Below are positions 63,831 through 64,000 of a stretch of 64,000 nucleotides of DNA, piece after piece. The notes below the pieces were generated by a model. It did no database searches and was not told the DNA's origin. It was given only the letters and a program-made list of their open reading frames with translations. The position numbers and the translations under genes are program-made. The stretch's first letter is position 1. Every line of letters begins with the position of its first letter. Origin of the DNA: an uncultured Clostridiaceae bacterium (GTDB lineage: Bacteria; Bacillota; Clostridia; Clostridiales; Clostridiaceae); NCBI GenBank assembly GCA_946405135.1, contig CAMJGD010000008.1:1-64000 (forward strand), given 5' to 3'.

Positions 63831-64000
63831 ATGAAATCATTTCATTTAAATAAATACAATATAACTGCTTTAATATTTATCTTGTTTATTTTTATGTTTG
63901 GTACTATGACTTTAATTGAAGGTGGAAGTTCTATGTATCATAAGTCTATAGATAGCTATAAAAAATCTACAAGCTACACAAAGAGGTTAAAAGGAACAAT
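63831..64000 (+). CDS. Partner of the MBOAT protein (DHHW/AlgX-like), 5' part only
   Basis: The frame opens at ATG 63831 behind ggagg and runs off the window. The 56 visible residues have a basic start and one signal/anchor helix (about 12-30, ALIFILFIFMFGTMTLI), then a polar region. The position directly after an AlgI-type gene makes a secreted SGNH-hydrolase-like acetyltransferase partner likely, but no domain is within view. Confidence 0.7.
   Translation, partial: MKSFHLNKYNITALIFILFIFMFGTMTLIEGGSSMYHKSIDSYKKSTSYTKRLKGT

Overview
The window is AT-rich, Gram-positive, spore-former DNA. A multi-gene GerA-type germination operon, VanW and LCP cell-envelope proteins, many lipoprotein ABC transporters, strong GGAGG ribosome binding sites and frequent TTG/GTG starts point to Clostridium sensu stricto. 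A proteolytic C. botulinum / C. sporogenes-like background is my best guess, but the species cannot be fixed from the sequence alone.

Region 1 (1-4710) looks like an integrated plasmid or integrative element. It has a structured non-coding lead region, a small recombinase-like protein followed by a tyrosine recombinase, a primase-type replication protein with a C-terminal HTH, and a type III toxin (TenpN-like) protein that seems to lack its N-terminus. Region 2 (4879-5776) is a 14-repeat CRISPR array with no cas genes in the window. Its repeats fall into two blocks with different last six bases. Region 3 (5777-9060) is a mobile-element graveyard: two decayed IS605-family tnpB genes and an IS3-like scrap surround msrB and a low-complexity membrane-anchored protein.

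From 9096 onwards the window is ordinary chromosome. First come rnz, a transmembrane chemoreceptor, a Fur-box-controlled flavodoxin, a DUF3793 gene, a soluble chemoreceptor fused to an oligopeptide-binding domain, and an LCP gene. Next, on the minus strand, is a MarR-regulated unit of an AhpD-like CxxC protein, a lipoyl-domain dihydrolipoamide dehydrogenase and a lipoate ligase. The catalytic residues suggest a self-contained lipoamide-dependent thiol/peroxide reductase. A kinase gene precedes the germination operon A-B-C-B(frameshifted)-C-C-B (21811-29889).

The second half is mainly carbohydrate and lipid metabolism. It holds a nicotinamidase, DUF624, an AraC-regulated sugar ABC transporter with a DUF4838 protein and NanE, a large helical-repeat protein, a lone GreA C-terminal domain, a B3/4-domain protein, and a maltodextrin operon (binding protein, two permeases, LacI regulator, GH13 enzyme). 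That operon has a perfect consensus promoter and three palindromic operators. Then follow an M14 cell-wall peptidase, GNAT and CPBP proteins, and a GntR-led cluster (BON-GlpA-like, GlpB-like, DUF1667, FGGY kinase, alkyl-DHAP-synthase-like flavoenzyme). A VanW protein, an MBOAT O-acyltransferase and the start of its partner gene end the window.
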